A DNA stretch of 64,000 nucleotides from Taudactylus pleione. Its lineage: Eukaryota > Chordata > Amphibia > Anura > Myobatrachidae. This document shows, piece after piece, positions 1-12,649 of this stretch. How positions within the stretch are numbered: position 1 is the first letter of the stretch; every line of letters begins with the position of its first letter. Below the pieces are notes generated by a model, which was not told where the DNA came from, searched no databases, and was given only the letters and a program-made list of their open reading frames with translations. The stretch spans positions 13,460,501 through 13,524,500 of the forward strand of contig JAUIMM010000040.1 of assembly GCA_031769625.1 (NCBI GenBank). Direction: 5' to 3'. The position numbers were made by a program, and so were the translations under genes.

Positions 1-725
1 CCTGAGATTTTTTTTTTACCTTTCCCCATTGTAAGAAATTGCATGTGTAATATGTGGGGGGCATATTGTGTGCATGCGCTCTTACATGCTCCTACAAACA
101 TCATACCAGGGACGTGGCCTAGCTGACCACACGCCCCTTTTTGCATGTGCACCTTTGGCGTGCACATGATCTCAGCTCTTTCATATACCTACATATTTTT
201 TGGGCTCTTTGCCTCTGACTGGTTGGCCACCCCTGCCCTAAAGTGCAGCTATAGCTCTCCTTATATTCTGTATGCAAAGATCTTTATCGAATCAGGCGTC
301 CAGGCTACAGAAAGGCAGCAGATGGATTTTCCAGGGCAGTCATTCACTTAATGCAATGTGGGAATCTTATTACAGGTAGGGTAATTACTTTGCTGGTGCC
401 CTTGTTTTGTAAGTATCCTGTCACCCTGGTTACTTGTTGCTGATCAGGCAGGAAGGAAGGCCGCAAGCCATTTGTTCCATGCTGTTTCAGATACTTTGAA
501 AGGTTCACAAAGGAGCACCATCATTAGATTGAGGGGTTTATGGCAGTATTTGGGGTTGATTTTGATATGGCCATAGCTATTGACTATTGGCACTGAAAGT
601 GGGGCCTCAAATTGTGGACTACATACCACTTAATTTGGGACTGTTGGAATGTATCTATATAAACAAATATTGTAATTGCTCTAAACAACATGAAAACTAA
701 TTTAGTAATGTTATGTAGCAAAAGT

Positions 726-768
726 GTATGTGTGTGTATATATATATATATATATATGTGTGTGTATG

Positions 769-819
<51 letters not shown>

Positions 820-821
820 TT
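726..821. repeat. Compound TG/TA microsatellite with poly-T tail
   Basis: Alternating TGTG and TATA dinucleotides run for about 85 bp and end in a run of T. The short reverse ORF across it, made of Tyr-Ile and Thr-His repeats, is an artefact of the repeat. Confidence 0.95.
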
Positions 822-1016
822 CTCTATCTCTCATGTACCTAATTATCCATTTAATAATTCCATTCAGCAGTGATGTAAATAAGCAACTTTTATGCAAACT
901 TCTCTGAAAAGCTGTTTACAAGTCTCCTAAACATACCAGTTTGGGGTTTGGGCGAGTTTATCCTGAATTTCCAATCTGTATAAACCATAAACAGATCGAT
1001 CTAAACCACACCTATC

Positions 1017-1600
1017 AGTGGCAAACGCAGGATTTCTAGAGGGGGGTTTCCAAATGCTTGATTTTAGAGTGAGTGTGGCCAGTCCATGAAGAGAATAGAA
1101 TTAGCACTTAACCAGCTTTAATATACATGATACAAAGTGTATTGTGTGTCATAATTCCAGCATATAGAGGCCCAGCAATCGCAGTAAAACATTAGATGTG
1201 GCAGTAGGGCCATCCTGCCTGAGCTGAATGTTTTTATTTTAGATATGGGCACCATTCCAGAGCATTAGAACAAGTTTGGGAGTCTGGAGGAGCAGCAGAA
1301 TACCCTAGCACTGCCCTGGACATATATGTACATATTGGGCTCTATAGCAGCACATCCCTGACAGTGAATGTTTTCCAGATCTCCTAGTTGGTGCACAGGT
1401 GTGCTTATTACTGACTGATACATGTTAAAAGATCCATAGGTGATGCTAATTATTTCATTTGTGATACTGTCAAGAACATGCAGCACTAGTAAAATTCAAT
1501 TACATTGCTATTTCTATTGTCGTCATGGTGTAGGCTGGGGAGGGGGGTTTCCAGGCAGATGGAAACCACCCCTGTGTTTGCCTATGCCTATATCTCTAGA
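1017..1600. repeat. Interspersed repeat A, copy 1
   Basis: This copy aligns over most of its length with 32158-33290. Shared blocks include GGGGGGTTTCC followed by TGCTTGATTTTA, GTGTGGCCAGTCCATGAAGA, and GGCAGTAGGGCCATCCTGCC. Its second half (about 1360-1490) resembles the core of the hAT MITE at 5757-5960, so repeat A is probably a composite. The shadow ORFs in it are not conserved between copies. Confidence 0.85.
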
Positions 1601-2175
1601 TACCAAACCGTACTCCTATCATTCTACACAACTTTTGGATGTAGAAATAGAAGGACTTTTGGGTGGACTGCATCTATAAACAATCCCTTTAGTCAATATT
1701 TTACTTTGGAGGATATATATCAAACTTTCTAAAGAGACAGGTGGAGAAGTTGCATGTAGCAACCAGATCTACCTATCACTTTTTAGAATGTACTATATAA
1801 ATCATAGCTTCTTCTTGCTAACTCTGGCAAGTTACACTCCATAAGTTACCTGGAGAGGACTGGCCAGGGGGGCAGGGTGGCGTGAATCCCGTTGTCATGC
1901 CCCACCCTTTTTTTTGCCAGTAATTGCTCGGAGCCGCCAGGTTGCAGGGAAAATTTTCCACTTTTCTGGTACCCAAAAGACACTCCTTAATTGAATCTCC
2001 TATAAATTGGGCAAGCATGTTACTTCTGCACTTGTCTGTTTTAAATGGTTTGATGACTCTCTCCCTGTTTTTTTTTTTTTTAATGCATGACACAGACAAG
2101 TGCCAATAGATCATTTCCACCTACAGTTAGACTTTTCACTCTTGTCGGGTATAATTTATGCAGAATAAAGTTTTA

Positions 2176-2590
2176 TGAGCCTGATTCAGAATGGATCGCT
2201 ATTGCGATCACAGTTGCGACTATGCACGCAGTCTAACTGCGAAAATATGCTAATGATTGCAATCGCAATGCCATCGCAGCCTAACATAAGGATGCCCACT
2301 TTACCTTATACACATACATAATGCTCCATTGCAGCCTCACGCACACTTGCACAAGGTCTGACCTTACTGAGAAATTGCTAACCTCATCGCACGCAGTGAA
2401 CGCCCAAGCTGCCTATGGCATCGCAGTGGCGAATTTATGCACGCCCCTGTAACTGTGTTCAAACGCACTGGCACGTCTACTTTTCGCGGACCACCAGCCA
2501 GTCATCACCCCCCAAATGATCACTTCCTGTCAGTCACTCTGCGATGGGTCTGCGTAGTCACTGCGATCGCAGGCCGTATGTTCTGTATAT
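2176..2590. repeat. Partial MITE of the CCTGATTCAG-terminus group
   Basis: The left end, GCCTGATTCAGAATGG, matches the termini of the elements at 37719-38261 and 59151-59502. The interior is full of GCGATCGCA-like motifs. No matching right terminus was found, so the copy looks truncated or decayed. Confidence 0.5.
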
Positions 2591-2664
2591 GAACTGCTGC
2601 AGTCAGCACTGACTTTTAAAAGTTTACCATGTAAATGTACTTTCCTCCATAGTATCTTTCAAAG

Positions 2665-2889
2665 CAGGGTTGCATAAAATTGGATTTAAAAAAAAAAAAA
2701 AAAAAAAAAAATATCAAACGGATTTATTTGATTGAAATCAGTTTTTTTTGGATTTAAATAGGATTTTTAATAAAAAAATTTTTTTTAAGTAAACGTTTTA
2801 AATTCTTAAACGTTTATTTAAAAAAAAAAGTTTAAATCAGATCGGTTTTGAATTTTTTTTTTTTTTAAATCCTATTTTATGCAACCCTG
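2665..2889. mobile_element. AT-rich hAT-type MITE with exact 8-bp target duplication
   Basis: The termini are CAGGGTTGCATAAAA and its inverse TTTTATGCAACCCTG. The direct repeat TTTCAAAG flanks both sides (2657-2664 and 2890-2897). An 8-bp duplication with CAG...CTG ends is the hAT signature. The interior is nearly all A/T, with long A and T runs and inverted AAACGTTT segments. It has no coding capacity, so it must have been moved by a transposase in trans. Confidence 0.9.
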
Positions 2890-3956
2890 TTTCAAAGTTG
2901 CTTATCTGAATTTATCTCCTATCAAGAAGCCTAAAGGACCCCTCCATCTTTAGTAGGGTGATATATAATTGCATATTCCTGCCAATACAACATATAAGGG
3001 TATTTTTTTCCCCTAATTACTGAAAAGACTGACCGGTGACTTGTCTCATATTTTGGCACTGGAGAATATATAGAAGCAGTTTTATATTTGTAGAGTGTTT
3101 TTCCTAAAAAAAAAAAAAAAAAAAAAGTTTATGAAACAAAACCATGTTCTATGTAATTCACATGGTCACAGCGTATGGTAATTTAAAAAAAAAAAAAAAA
3201 TACACGGTACAGACGATAACAAAAGATTGACTGATGTAGTTCTACACTGCTGAACACTGAACCTCATTGGAGGTGAAGGGAATGTGCAGTTTTAGGTATT
3301 GGGCCTGGTTGAGTGATCCAGGACGCTGACTTATTCAGTATCAATTATTATAGTATGAACATGCACATGGAAGGAGCTGGGGTCTGACTTTGCCCATTAA
3401 TGCTTTAGATCCACAAAGCGGGTCCCTGGAATTTCAATTTAAAATGTTTAACAATGCATAGTGTAAAAAGCAACTAAAAATCATTAAAATATTAGTTTCC
3501 AAACAAAATGCAATGTGACAGTCCAGAATTTTGATATGTATTTAGGAATAACTGCTTTTAATTACAGGTATTTAAAAGGTTGGTGGATTTAAAACTTTGA
3601 GTGGGTATAATAGTAATTTTGAGTTTACAAAATGTGACACCATTTTTAAATATTTATCCAGTATATTTGTAAACCGTAAATATTCGGTACATTGCAGCAT
3701 TTTTATTAATTCATTCTTAAACCCTATTTTTAGTTGAAATTAGATTTTTGAAGTATTTTTGGACCTTGATCCTTTTGCCTTGCTGATCCCGTATGTTGGA
3801 ACTCCGTACTCCTCACTGGTGCACTTTTGGACACTTTGAATAGTGGACTCAAAACTGATCTGCTCACTTTTTTGTTTTTGTTGTGTGACAACAATTTATC
3901 TTATCATATTATATTGACAGATGCTGTAAAATGCTTCCTTCTAATGGGAGAAAATA

Positions 3957-5108
3957 GTCACTGATCAGCCATAACATTAAAATCACTGATAGGTGACGTG
4001 AATAACATTATCTCGTTACAATGGCACCTGTCAACAGGTGGTATATATTAGGCAGCAATTGAACACGCAGTTCTTGAAGTTGCTATGTTGGAAGAAGAAA
4101 AACTGGCCAACCGTATGGTTCTGAATGATTTTGACAAGGGACAAATGGTTTTGGCTAGACGACTGGGTCAGAGCATCTCAAAATGTCAGGTCTTGTAAGG
4201 TGTTCCCATGTTAATACTACAAAAAGTGATCAAGTAAAGACAACCAGTGAACCGACTTAGGGTCATGGATGTCCTAGAATCATTGTTGCTCGTGGGGAGC
4301 AAAGACTGTCCTGTCTGGTCCGATCTCATAGAAAAGCTACTGTAGGACAAATTGCGGAAAATGTTAATGCTGGCTGTTATAGAAAGGTGTCAGAACACAC
4401 GGTGCACTGCAGCTTGCTCTTTATGAGGCTGCAAAGCTGCAGACCAGTCAGAGTGCCCATGCTGACTCCTGGCCACCACGCCTACAATGGTTACATGAGC
4501 ATCAGCACTTGACCATCGAGCAATGAAAGAGGTGGCCTGGTCTGATGAATCTAGTTTTCTTTTACATCATGCAGACTGCAGGGTGAATTTGTGTTGTTTA
4601 CCTGAAGAAGAGACGGCACAAGGATGCGCTATGGAAAGAAGGCATGCTGTCAGAGACTGAGTGATGCCCTGGGCAATATTTTATTGTGAAACCTTGGGTC
4701 CTGGCATTCATGTGGATGTTACTTTGACACATACCACCTTCCTAAACATTGTTGGAGATCATGTACACGCCAACAGTATTTCCCGATGGCAGTGGCAGGC
4801 TAATGCACAAAAATTGTTCAAGAATGGTTTGAGGAACATGACAAAGAGTTAAATGTGTTGACTTGGCCTCCAAATTCCCCAGATCTCAATCCGATCGAGC
4901 ATGTGTGGGATGTGCTGAAAATACAAGTCTGAGCTATGGAGGACCCACCTCGTAACGTACAGGACTTAAAGGCTCTGCTGCGAATGTATTGGTGCCAGAT
5001 ACCACCGGACACCTTCAGAGGTCTTTTTGAGTCCATGCCTCGACAGGACAGAGCTGTTTTGATAGCACGATAATAGGCAGGTAGTTTTAATGTTATGGCT
5101 GTTCTGTG
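3957..5108 (+). mobile_element. Tc1-like transposon with decayed transposase
   Basis: The ends carry inverted CAGCCATAACATTAAAA (left) and TTTTAATGTTATGGCTG (right), bordered by TA dinucleotides at 3955-3956 and 5109-5110, as expected for Tc1/mariner. The + strand keeps transposase fragments. The clearest, near 4850-4920, has the block surrounding the third catalytic position of Tc1 transposases (TWPPNSPDLNPIEH). A TGA follows shortly after at about 4930, and more stops and frameshifts lie upstream. The element is inactive. Confidence 0.9.
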
Positions 5109-5599
5109 TAAATGGGATTTGTGTGTATTCCCTTTACTAATAGAATTGTAGTTCATAAAATTAGCATATGGATAGGTGATTGGAAGGTTCCTTTTGTGAT
5201 TAAATTAAGTATTTGAAAATTCAATCTAAGTTAGAATGTGATATAGGAAAAAAATATCTAATTTATTTGCACTTGATTTCTCTTTTGGAAGGTACATGTC
5301 ATATTTGTCAAGATTAATTTGGTAAATATATTTACATTTTGTTTTATTAGAGTAGCTTTAATGTTGTTTTTCTGTCAATATCAAAATGTTTGTCTTGTTT
5401 AGAATTCTAATTTACACAGAATGTCTCTTGCAAAACATAGATTAGGAAAGAATATGCGGTAAGCAATTAGTTGCTGGGTAAATATGCTAATTTTTCATTT
5501 TCTGACTACATTTATTCTAATGATTTATAAATACGCATTTCGTGTCTTTTGTTCAGTGTTCATTTTTATGAAGATTATGTAATTCTTTCATAACTGTAA

Positions 5600-6006
5600 A
5601 GCTGGATACACATTAGATGATGTGTACCCAACGCGACATCGCCGGCGACTGGACCCCGGCATGCGGCAAGTGCATATACACTTGCCGATGACTTGTTTGA
5701 CAGGGGAGGGATGTGGCATCATTGGCATAATCCCTCATCGACCCTGCACACTGGACCAGAGGTTCTCAAACTCTGTCCTCAGGACCCCACACAAGTCACG
5801 TTTTCCAGGTCACCCAGCAGGTGCACAGGTGTAGTCATTACTCGCTGACACATTTTAAAAGATCCACAGGAGGAGCTAATTATTGAACTTGTAATTCTGT
5901 GAGGAGACCTGGAAAACATGCACTGTTTGGGGTCCTGAGGACTGAGTTTGAGAACCTGTGCACTAGACGATGGGATGACACATTGTCTAGTATGTACCCA
6001 GCATTA
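5600..6006. mobile_element. MITE with GCTGG(G)TACACAC-type termini, interrupted by a hAT MITE
   Basis: Left GCTGGATACACATTAGA and right TCTAGTATGTACCCAGC are imperfect inverted repeats. Similar ends bound elements at 45282-45582 and 55294-56546. A younger hAT MITE occupies 5757-5960. No protein is encoded. Confidence 0.75.
5757..5960. mobile_element. hAT MITE of the CAGAGGTTCTCAAAC family, nested
   Basis: The termini CAGAGGTTCTCAAACTC and GAGTTTGAGAACCTGTG are inverted. The flanks CACTGGAC (5749-5756) and CACTAGAC (5961-5968) form an 8-bp duplication with one mismatch. Its position dates it after the surrounding MITE. Confidence 0.9.
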
Positions 6007-6792
6007 GATTTATTTTCTGTATTACCAACATTGTTGATTGTGCCCATAGTAAAAATCAAGTTGCCTAATGATCTATGACCTACTTCCCAAGTGTCCCCAT
6101 TTTTATCTGGACAGCTGTGAATTGAGGGAACTGTCCTGCAGTGGACAAATTTGCATTGGCTTGAGGGACCTCCCCCATTGTTTTTGAACACACTTCCTTT
6201 TGAAGAGGGATTGGCTGTGTTCCGATTCAGGATTTTTTTACATTAGTATTGGCATGCTAAGAATACTGATAGTTTCCTTATATGGACATGATGATCTGAC
6301 ACCTTTTTTGTATTTTTGTAAATGGTAAACGTTCCTTTTTTCAGAAGGTCAGTGCTGTGGCACTCATGTCCTTTTAGTGCCCATGACCAGATTGTTTGTT
6401 TTCTCTCTGAAATTCACCCAAACAAACCAAAAAACAGTTTAGAGAGAGTTCAGGTGTAGGGTGATGACAGTCAACATCTGCTTTTACAACCTGAACAGGA
6501 CTGATTTGGTAAAGATGTGTTTCAAACTTCAAATAACTAATTTAGCCAAGATACTTCAAATGGGGATTAAGCAGTAACTACTTTAACAAAGGATTTGAAT
6601 GTAATTGGGAATCTGTTCAACTTGAAGCCCCCCCTTACCAGAGTCTTTACCAGCCTATAGCTTGTAAAAGACAGACTGTAGTGTATAGGTGCAAACCCTG
6701 TATAGGTTTGTTAAAAAAGTCAGAGAATAATGGCTTTTATGAAAAAACCATTACCATTAGGACTTTTAGTGATTAAGGGGCCTATATATTAA

Positions 6793-6936
6793 TTAGGGAT
6801 GTGCAGGCTCGGTTCTACTCGGTTCTGTTCGTTTTTTTTTTACCGAATCTTATTGGGTATCAGCTGTCATGAGTTTTGGATAGCCAATAAGATTCGGTAA
6901 AAAAAAACGAACGGAACCGAGCCTGCACATCCCTAA
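6793..6936. mobile_element. Palindromic MITE with TTAGGGATGTGCAGG ends
   Basis: The two arms are near-perfect inverted copies separated by about 30 bp. The left arm has a small extra duplication of CTCGGTTCTA. A TA (or TTA/TAA) duplication is possible at the boundary. It is too short to encode protein. Confidence 0.8.
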
Positions 6937-7287
6937 TATTAATAAACATCAGTTTAAATATCAAATGAAAAAACTCTACTATGTACTAACTGTAAAGTCA
7001 CAGACCGTGGTACCACTAACAACTGTTCCTGCAACTTACTTTCCTGGCATATTTGACGAGTCTTTAACATTTGTCAGGCTGTACTCTATTGATGATGATT
7101 AGGATTGCAATCTGCAGCGCTAATTAGCCTTCTGCAATTGATTTCTGTTCATAGCAACAATACATGAAATTATTGAGGAACTGCAGTTTCTATATAATTT
7201 TACGAAAACAAATGTATAATAGTCTTTTAGTCCTCTGACGACTTATTCTGGATTTGCAAAGGAACATGTTCAATTTGCATCTTTATA

Positions 7288-7655
7288 ATAATTAGTGTTC
7301 ACTCCAGGTCAAGCCTGGCCAACCTGTGGCTCTCCAGCTGTTGTGAAACTACAAGTCCCAGCATGCCCTGCTATAGTTTTGCTATTAGGGAATGCTAAAA
7401 CTGTTGCAAGGCATGCTGGGACGTAGTTTCACAACAGCTGGAGAGCCACAGGTTGGCCAGGCCTGTTCTAGGTGAAGGGTGCTGATCAGTGACGAGGGCA
7501 TATTTAAATTTTGTTGGGCAAAAGTTTATTCGTGATGTGTCGTTACAGCTACTGTAGTTGTAGCGATATATCATGTCTAAACTTTTCTCCTTCAGAATTT
7601 AAATATGCCCTCCTCACTGATCAGCACTCTGTACCTAGAGTGAATACTATTAGTA
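7288..7655. mobile_element. MITE with long inverted arms, interrupted in its left arm
   Basis: The outer arms start TAATTAGTGTTCACTC and end GAGTGAATACTATTA. The inner arms GGTGCTGATCAGTGA and TCACTGATCAGCA continue the palindrome around 7480-7630. Another MITE sits in the left arm at 7310-7465. Removing it restores a continuous arm, which shows the order of insertion. Confidence 0.8.
7310..7465. mobile_element. hAT MITE (CAGGCCTGGCCAACC family), nested
   Basis: The ends CAAGCCTGGCCAACCTGTGG and its inverse flank a foldback body containing CTCCAGCTGTTGTGAAACTA and its inverse. The flanks CTCCAGGT (7302-7309) and TTCTAGGT (7466-7473) are an 8-bp duplication with two transitions. It has no coding capacity. 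Confidence 0.88.
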
Positions 7656-8227
7656 TAGTTATTAGCAATGCTGAAAGACACAACCTGAATGCAAAGAATA
7701 AAATATTTAGCAAACAAAATATATATTCTAAAACCCAAACCTTTTTAATTTGCACACTTGTGCATATTTGTATATGCGAACACCAGTTTGTGAATATTAC
7801 GTTCATTTTACAATGTTGTTCATTTTTTATTTTCCCCAACTAAACATGCGGTGCAATAGTTACTCTATACAGAAAAAATTTATACCACAAGTACAGATGC
7901 ACAAAATATAGCTGTATTTAACATTTTTTCCTCTGAGTAGAGATTATAACACAAATTAAAAAAAAAAAAGCATGTACATCCTTAATTACACTAGTGGAAT
8001 CTTGTTCATAGTGCCATTCGCATCAAGAAGTAAACAATTTAACAGGTTTTAAGTAATTGAGATGGAGGCTTTAAATAGTGATAATAAAGTGTATTTAGCG
8101 TTGTAAGCAAATCAGCCAAAAATTATACAAGCTCATCAGGGAGCCCCCTCAATGCACTGGGCCTAATAAATTTGAGTCTGATCCTGGAAATGCATATCCA
8201 GGTCCTAGCATTGGTACTAGAGACAAA

Positions 8228-8433
8228 GGGCAAAATTTACTAAGCGGCGGGTTCCAAACCGTGGCGATTTGCTAGTGGTTTGGCAGAGGTTTTGCTATCC
8301 GCAGATTTACTAAGGCCAAAACCGCTGCTACACCACAGACAAAACACATTTACTAAGTGGCAATTTTGGTGTTCTTTAGAAACCGCTGCCAAACCGCTGG
8401 AGTTTAGAAACCGCCGCTTAGTAAATTCTGCCC
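8228..8433. mobile_element. MITE with GGGCAAAATTTACTAAGCGG ends
   Basis: Left GGGCAAAATTTACTAAGCGG and right CCGCTTAGTAAATTCTGCCC are inverted. AAA on both sides is a possible 3-bp duplication, as for Harbinger-type elements. The interior repeats AAACCGCTGCC-like motifs in both orientations. Confidence 0.8.
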
Positions 8434-8884
8434 AAAGCCTGTCAATGGGTGTATATAGACAATGAAGGCACCAGATTTATTTCATGATGTATTGCATGCA
8501 AAGAACAGTTGACTGCCTGGCTTTTCCTCTTTTAATATTTGTTTAATTTGCTTATATCTTTGTTTTATTTATGTAATTAAGTGACGTAGTTTTCTAAAAA
8601 TACTCTATTTTTAATGTTACATAAATTTTTCGCAATGCACTAAAAATGCAACCAGTTAAGAAAAAAAGGTAAAAAAGGATGTGGAGGAATGGTTTCAACA
8701 GCAATTCTATTTTCTTCAATACAATAGTAGTCCAAAATCTAAATGTGAGCACAATACACATTTCTTTCCAAAATACAGTATTTTAAACTCATACCTACAG
8801 TATTTCAGGTTGTAAGGGTACATTACAGCCTATGTGTTATTTTTTTTTTCTATAACATTCCTAATCTCAAACTACATTGAAAAC

Positions 8885-9076
8885 TAGAGATGTGTAGTTG
8901 GATTTTCCTGAAAAACTAACACACCAGAATTTAGGATTTCCAAGTCGAATCGAGTCCTGGTTCGGATCACTTTTGGGGTACCAAGAAGTCTGGTTCTAAA
9001 TTCTAAAGTAATTAAATCCCAACCAAAACATTGGAGGGTGGTTTTACCAAAACACGGGGGTCCGTGCACATCTCTA
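8885..9076. mobile_element. MITE with TAGAGATGTG ends
   Basis: The termini TAGAGATGTG and CACATCTCTA are inverted and bounded by TA. The internal block CATTGGAGGGTGGTTTTACC recurs in slightly different form at 18035-18265, which marks a family. Confidence 0.75.
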
Positions 9077-10304
9077 TTGAAAACCACTCAATTTGTTATA
9101 TTTGAAATGTTAGGTTTTTTATTTTGGACCGATTTAAGACCGGTTTGACAAATGCATTATACGCATAACATAAAGTTACAATCTGGTAGCTAACCTACTG
9201 TTATATTGCATGGCATTATATTGTATTGAAAATACTAGAATATAGATGCAACCAGCTTAAACATTCATTATATGCGTAACATAAAGCTACTCTTGGGTAC
9301 ATGACATTAGGAGTGTCTGGTTCCATTTTGTTCTATGTCAATTCGTATTCGTGCTTTTAAAAAACAAACAAACATTTCTTCACAGTCCATAGGGATCCAC
9401 AGGGATACCATGGGGATAATGCAGTTGGAGAGATCCAGGAACCAAACAGTTAAAGCTTTCCGCTCCCAGGATGCCTCGTGTCCTCCTCCATAGGCCTTCA
9501 GTTGTTTGGTGCGGCAGGATTAAGACGCACCTTTTGTAACCAGGGACTGCTCAGGCAGTCCTAAGCTTTTATTTTCTATGTTTTTGGGTTGGCAGTACTT
9601 AGCGTCTGAATTAGGACGCCTGTTCTGCAACTCCATCTACCTCCGCTGGGCCGCAACACCAGTAACAGGGCTGGTGATTCTGGTGGGTCACAGCTGAGCT
9701 TGCTAGCAGCGATGCTGGAACCCGGACTGCAACCGGATGCACGGAGATGTCAGGTAAGGCAATTCCATGCTAACGGCGAATGGTACAAGGCAGTCCTTCC
9801 GGAGACTCACCGGAAGCCGCTGCAGTCAGGGCCTGGAGTGTCCGCGTCCTCTTTAGACCGCCAGGGCCTTATTGTCTGATGCCGGGAATCTGCAGCAGAC
9901 TCTTCTGCTGCGTTGATGCAGCTTAGGGGAGGTAGGCACTCCCTTGACAGCTCCTCCCCCAACTCAGACGCAGAACCATCAAAAGTTTTGGCATGTCGCA
10001 GTTGCTCCGCCTACCCTCCATGTGTATGTGAGACTCTCACAGTTCACTATCGGTGCGCTGCTGTAGTTGTTGGTTTCAGGAAGGTTTGGGTCAGTCTCTG
10101 TATACCTCTTCCTTGGATAAGGTATATAGTGCTCTATCCTACCATTCCTTGGTTTGAATAGTTGATTTAGAGTTTATTGTAATTATATTATATGCATTGT
10201 ATGTGACTGTTTGCTAGCTGCTTTATTAATACTGAATTTCATTTCTGTCTGTCAGTTATAACTAAGTATTTGTGAAGGTTGTCACATAGCATTGCATGTA
10301 TAGT

Positions 10305-10622
10305 CTTTATCTCAAACAGATTAAAAAAATTGAAGCATGTCTTCAAGCAATATTTTCATCATCTGGAGCCGTTTCTTGTCCAGCTATGGCTGGAGCCTGG
10401 GTAGCCAAAGCTATTGAAGAATGGATGGGGGCATTGGAAGATTCTTTACCAGATGCTACCAGAGAACAGATGATGTACTGTATATCTCTCACATACGAGA
10501 AGCGGCTTCCTACTTGGGAGGAGCTGCAGTAGATGCTGGAATTTTAGCTTCTAAAGCATCAGCAGCTTCAATAGTGGCACGTAGGGCCATTTGGTTAAGA
10601 TCCTGGAAAGCTGGTACAGGAT
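10305..10622 (+). pseudogene. DIRS copy 1 ORF1 (gag-like) C-terminal fragment
   Basis: The fragment matches the C-terminal part of ORF1 in copy 2 (50390-50660): FSSSGAV near its start, then AASYLGGAA, SKASAAS and a final LRSWKA motif. A frameshift near 10480 moves the conserved SHIREAASYLGG block to another frame. The N-terminal two thirds are deleted. In DIRS elements ORF1 is thought to be the structural, nucleic-acid-binding protein; that role is inferred from position. Confidence 0.75.
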
Positions 10623-10869
10623 AAAAGAAGGCTCTGGAAGTCTTACTTTTCTATGGAAAAGTACTTTTTGGCAGCTTCAAAGTTGGCAGGTCTGCCATCT
10701 ATGGCTACAATATAAAATCTAGGTTGGTTTCTTTTCGGTCCTTCTGTCCTCAGGGACGAGCAAGGCATCAGTCTTCCTCTAAGCCATCTAGTTTTCACAG
10801 GACAACATTGTGACAAACTAAGAAGTCTGTGCTGGCAAGACGTCCAGCTTCTAAACTGAATGACAAACC

Positions 10870-11620
10870 CTTTGCATGCTGGGGTGGGCCTCCTTCTGGG
10901 CAATCCAAGGAGAGAGGCCGACTTCTTCAGTTTGCGGATTACTGGCGGCATACAACAACAGATGCCTGGATCTGAGAAGTGGACTCTTAGAGGTATGCCC
11001 TCACTTTCAGGAGGCATCCTCCCCAGAAGTTTTTTTTTGCACAGATCCTCCATCAGATGCGGTCAAGGCCTTGGCCCTTAAGGCGGCCATTTACTCCCTG
11101 CTGCAGGCAGGGGTAATAATCCCAGGTCCTGTGTTGCAACGAGGAAGGGGTTATTATTCAAATCTATTCTTTTTTCAGAAACCGAATGGGGCTCATCGGC
11201 TTATCCATGTACCCAAGTTTCATATGGAAACTCTCCGGTCAATTATTTCGGCAATGGAGCCTGGGTTTATATGATTTCCCTGAACATTCAGGATGCGTAT
11301 CTGCATGCTCCTATTATGCTATCCCACTAACAATTTCTAAGGTTTGCTGTCCTTCAACATTTACCAATTTCAGGCACTACCCTTTGGCCCATCTACAGCT
11401 CCCCGGGTATTTACCAAAATAAGGGCAGTCATGACGGCCTATCTCAGGCATCAGAATACTGCCATTACTGGACAACCTTCTGATATTGGCGCAGACTCCA
11501 GTTGTTTTACAAAATCATCTTCAGCTGACCATAGCCTGCCTACAAAAACACGGCTGGATCATCAATTGGAAAAAATAATTTCTTACTCCAAAACAGCAGA
11601 TGGTATATCTTAGAGCTCTT
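10870..11620 (+). pseudogene. DIRS copy 1 reverse transcriptase remnant
   Basis: Visible RT landmarks are the fingers block YYSNLFFFQKPNG, NIQDAYLHAP at motif A (usually LDxxDAY) and TAPRVFTKI at motif B. About ten codons between the fingers block and VPKF, present in copy 2, are deleted. The catalytic YLDD box appears as LLDN after a frame change near 11470. The segment crosses several frames and cannot encode an active enzyme. Confidence 0.8.
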
Positions 11621-11934
11621 CTGGATTCTCGGGCGCAAAGGGTGTTTCTGCCAGAAAACAAGATTGCGGCTCTGTCATTGTGAATACGCAAGCTGCTATG
11701 CAAGTGAAGGGTATCCATTTTATTAGCAATGCAGGTCCTGGGATCAATGGTATCCACCTTCAACATGGTGTATGCTCAGTTCCATTCCAGGCCTCTGAAA
11801 AAATTGATTCTCTCCAGGTGAAATGGACCGTATAATCTAATAAGGTCCCAGAGGATCATTCTCACTCAAGAGGTTTGTCACTCCCTCCTGTGGTGGCTAA
11901 AAAAGGACCATCTGAACAAAGGGTGCACATTCTG

Positions 11935-12260
11935 GATTCCAAATTGGGTGCTTCTCGCCACGGATGCCAGCCTTCGTGGATGGGGCGCAGTGACAGGTCA
12001 TCACACCTTTCAGGGAAGATGGTCAAATCAGGAAAGTCATCTGTCAAACATTCTGGAACTGCGACAATGCGACTGCAGGTGGCCTAACTCAACCATCAGG
12101 GAGGCACAAGAAGTTATCCAGCCACGAAAGAGGTGGCAAAGGTTCTGATTTGGGCAGAACGTCAGCTTCTGGCCATCTTGGCAATATTCATACTGGGAGT
12201 ACTCAATTAGGAAGCAGACTTACTAAGTCACGAGGACATACACGCCGGAGAGTGGTCTCT
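11935..12260 (+). pseudogene. DIRS copy 1 RNase H remnant
   Basis: The stretch reads LLATDASLRGWGA, then GRWSNQESHLSNILELR, the usual start of DIRS RNase H with the first catalytic Asp in TDAS. The following block around the second catalytic Asp, readable in copy 2 as QSDNATT, is scrambled by indels. Confidence 0.75.
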
Positions 12261-12649
12261 CCATCCGGGAGTGTTTCAGCTCCTGGTAAACAAATGAGGT
12301 CTTCCAGAAATAGATCTCATGGCATCATGTCACAACCACAAGATTACCAGGTACGGGTCCAGGTCCAGAGACCCATCCGCAGCCTTTTTGGATGGGACTT
12401 CAAGCTGGTGTCTCTTTCCTCCGATTTCCCTCCTACTGAGAGTGCTCAGGAAATTCAAGCAGGAAGCCGGAACAGGAATACTGGTGGCTCTGGCTTGACC
12501 CAGACGTCATTCGTTCACCGACATACAGAATCTTTCCAGACAGTCCGTAGCCTCCTCTTCTACGGCAGGATCTGCTAACGCAGGGTCCCTGCCGGCATCC
12601 GGACTTGCCTCGTCTGGCTTTGACGGTGTGACTCTTGAATCTTCCATCT

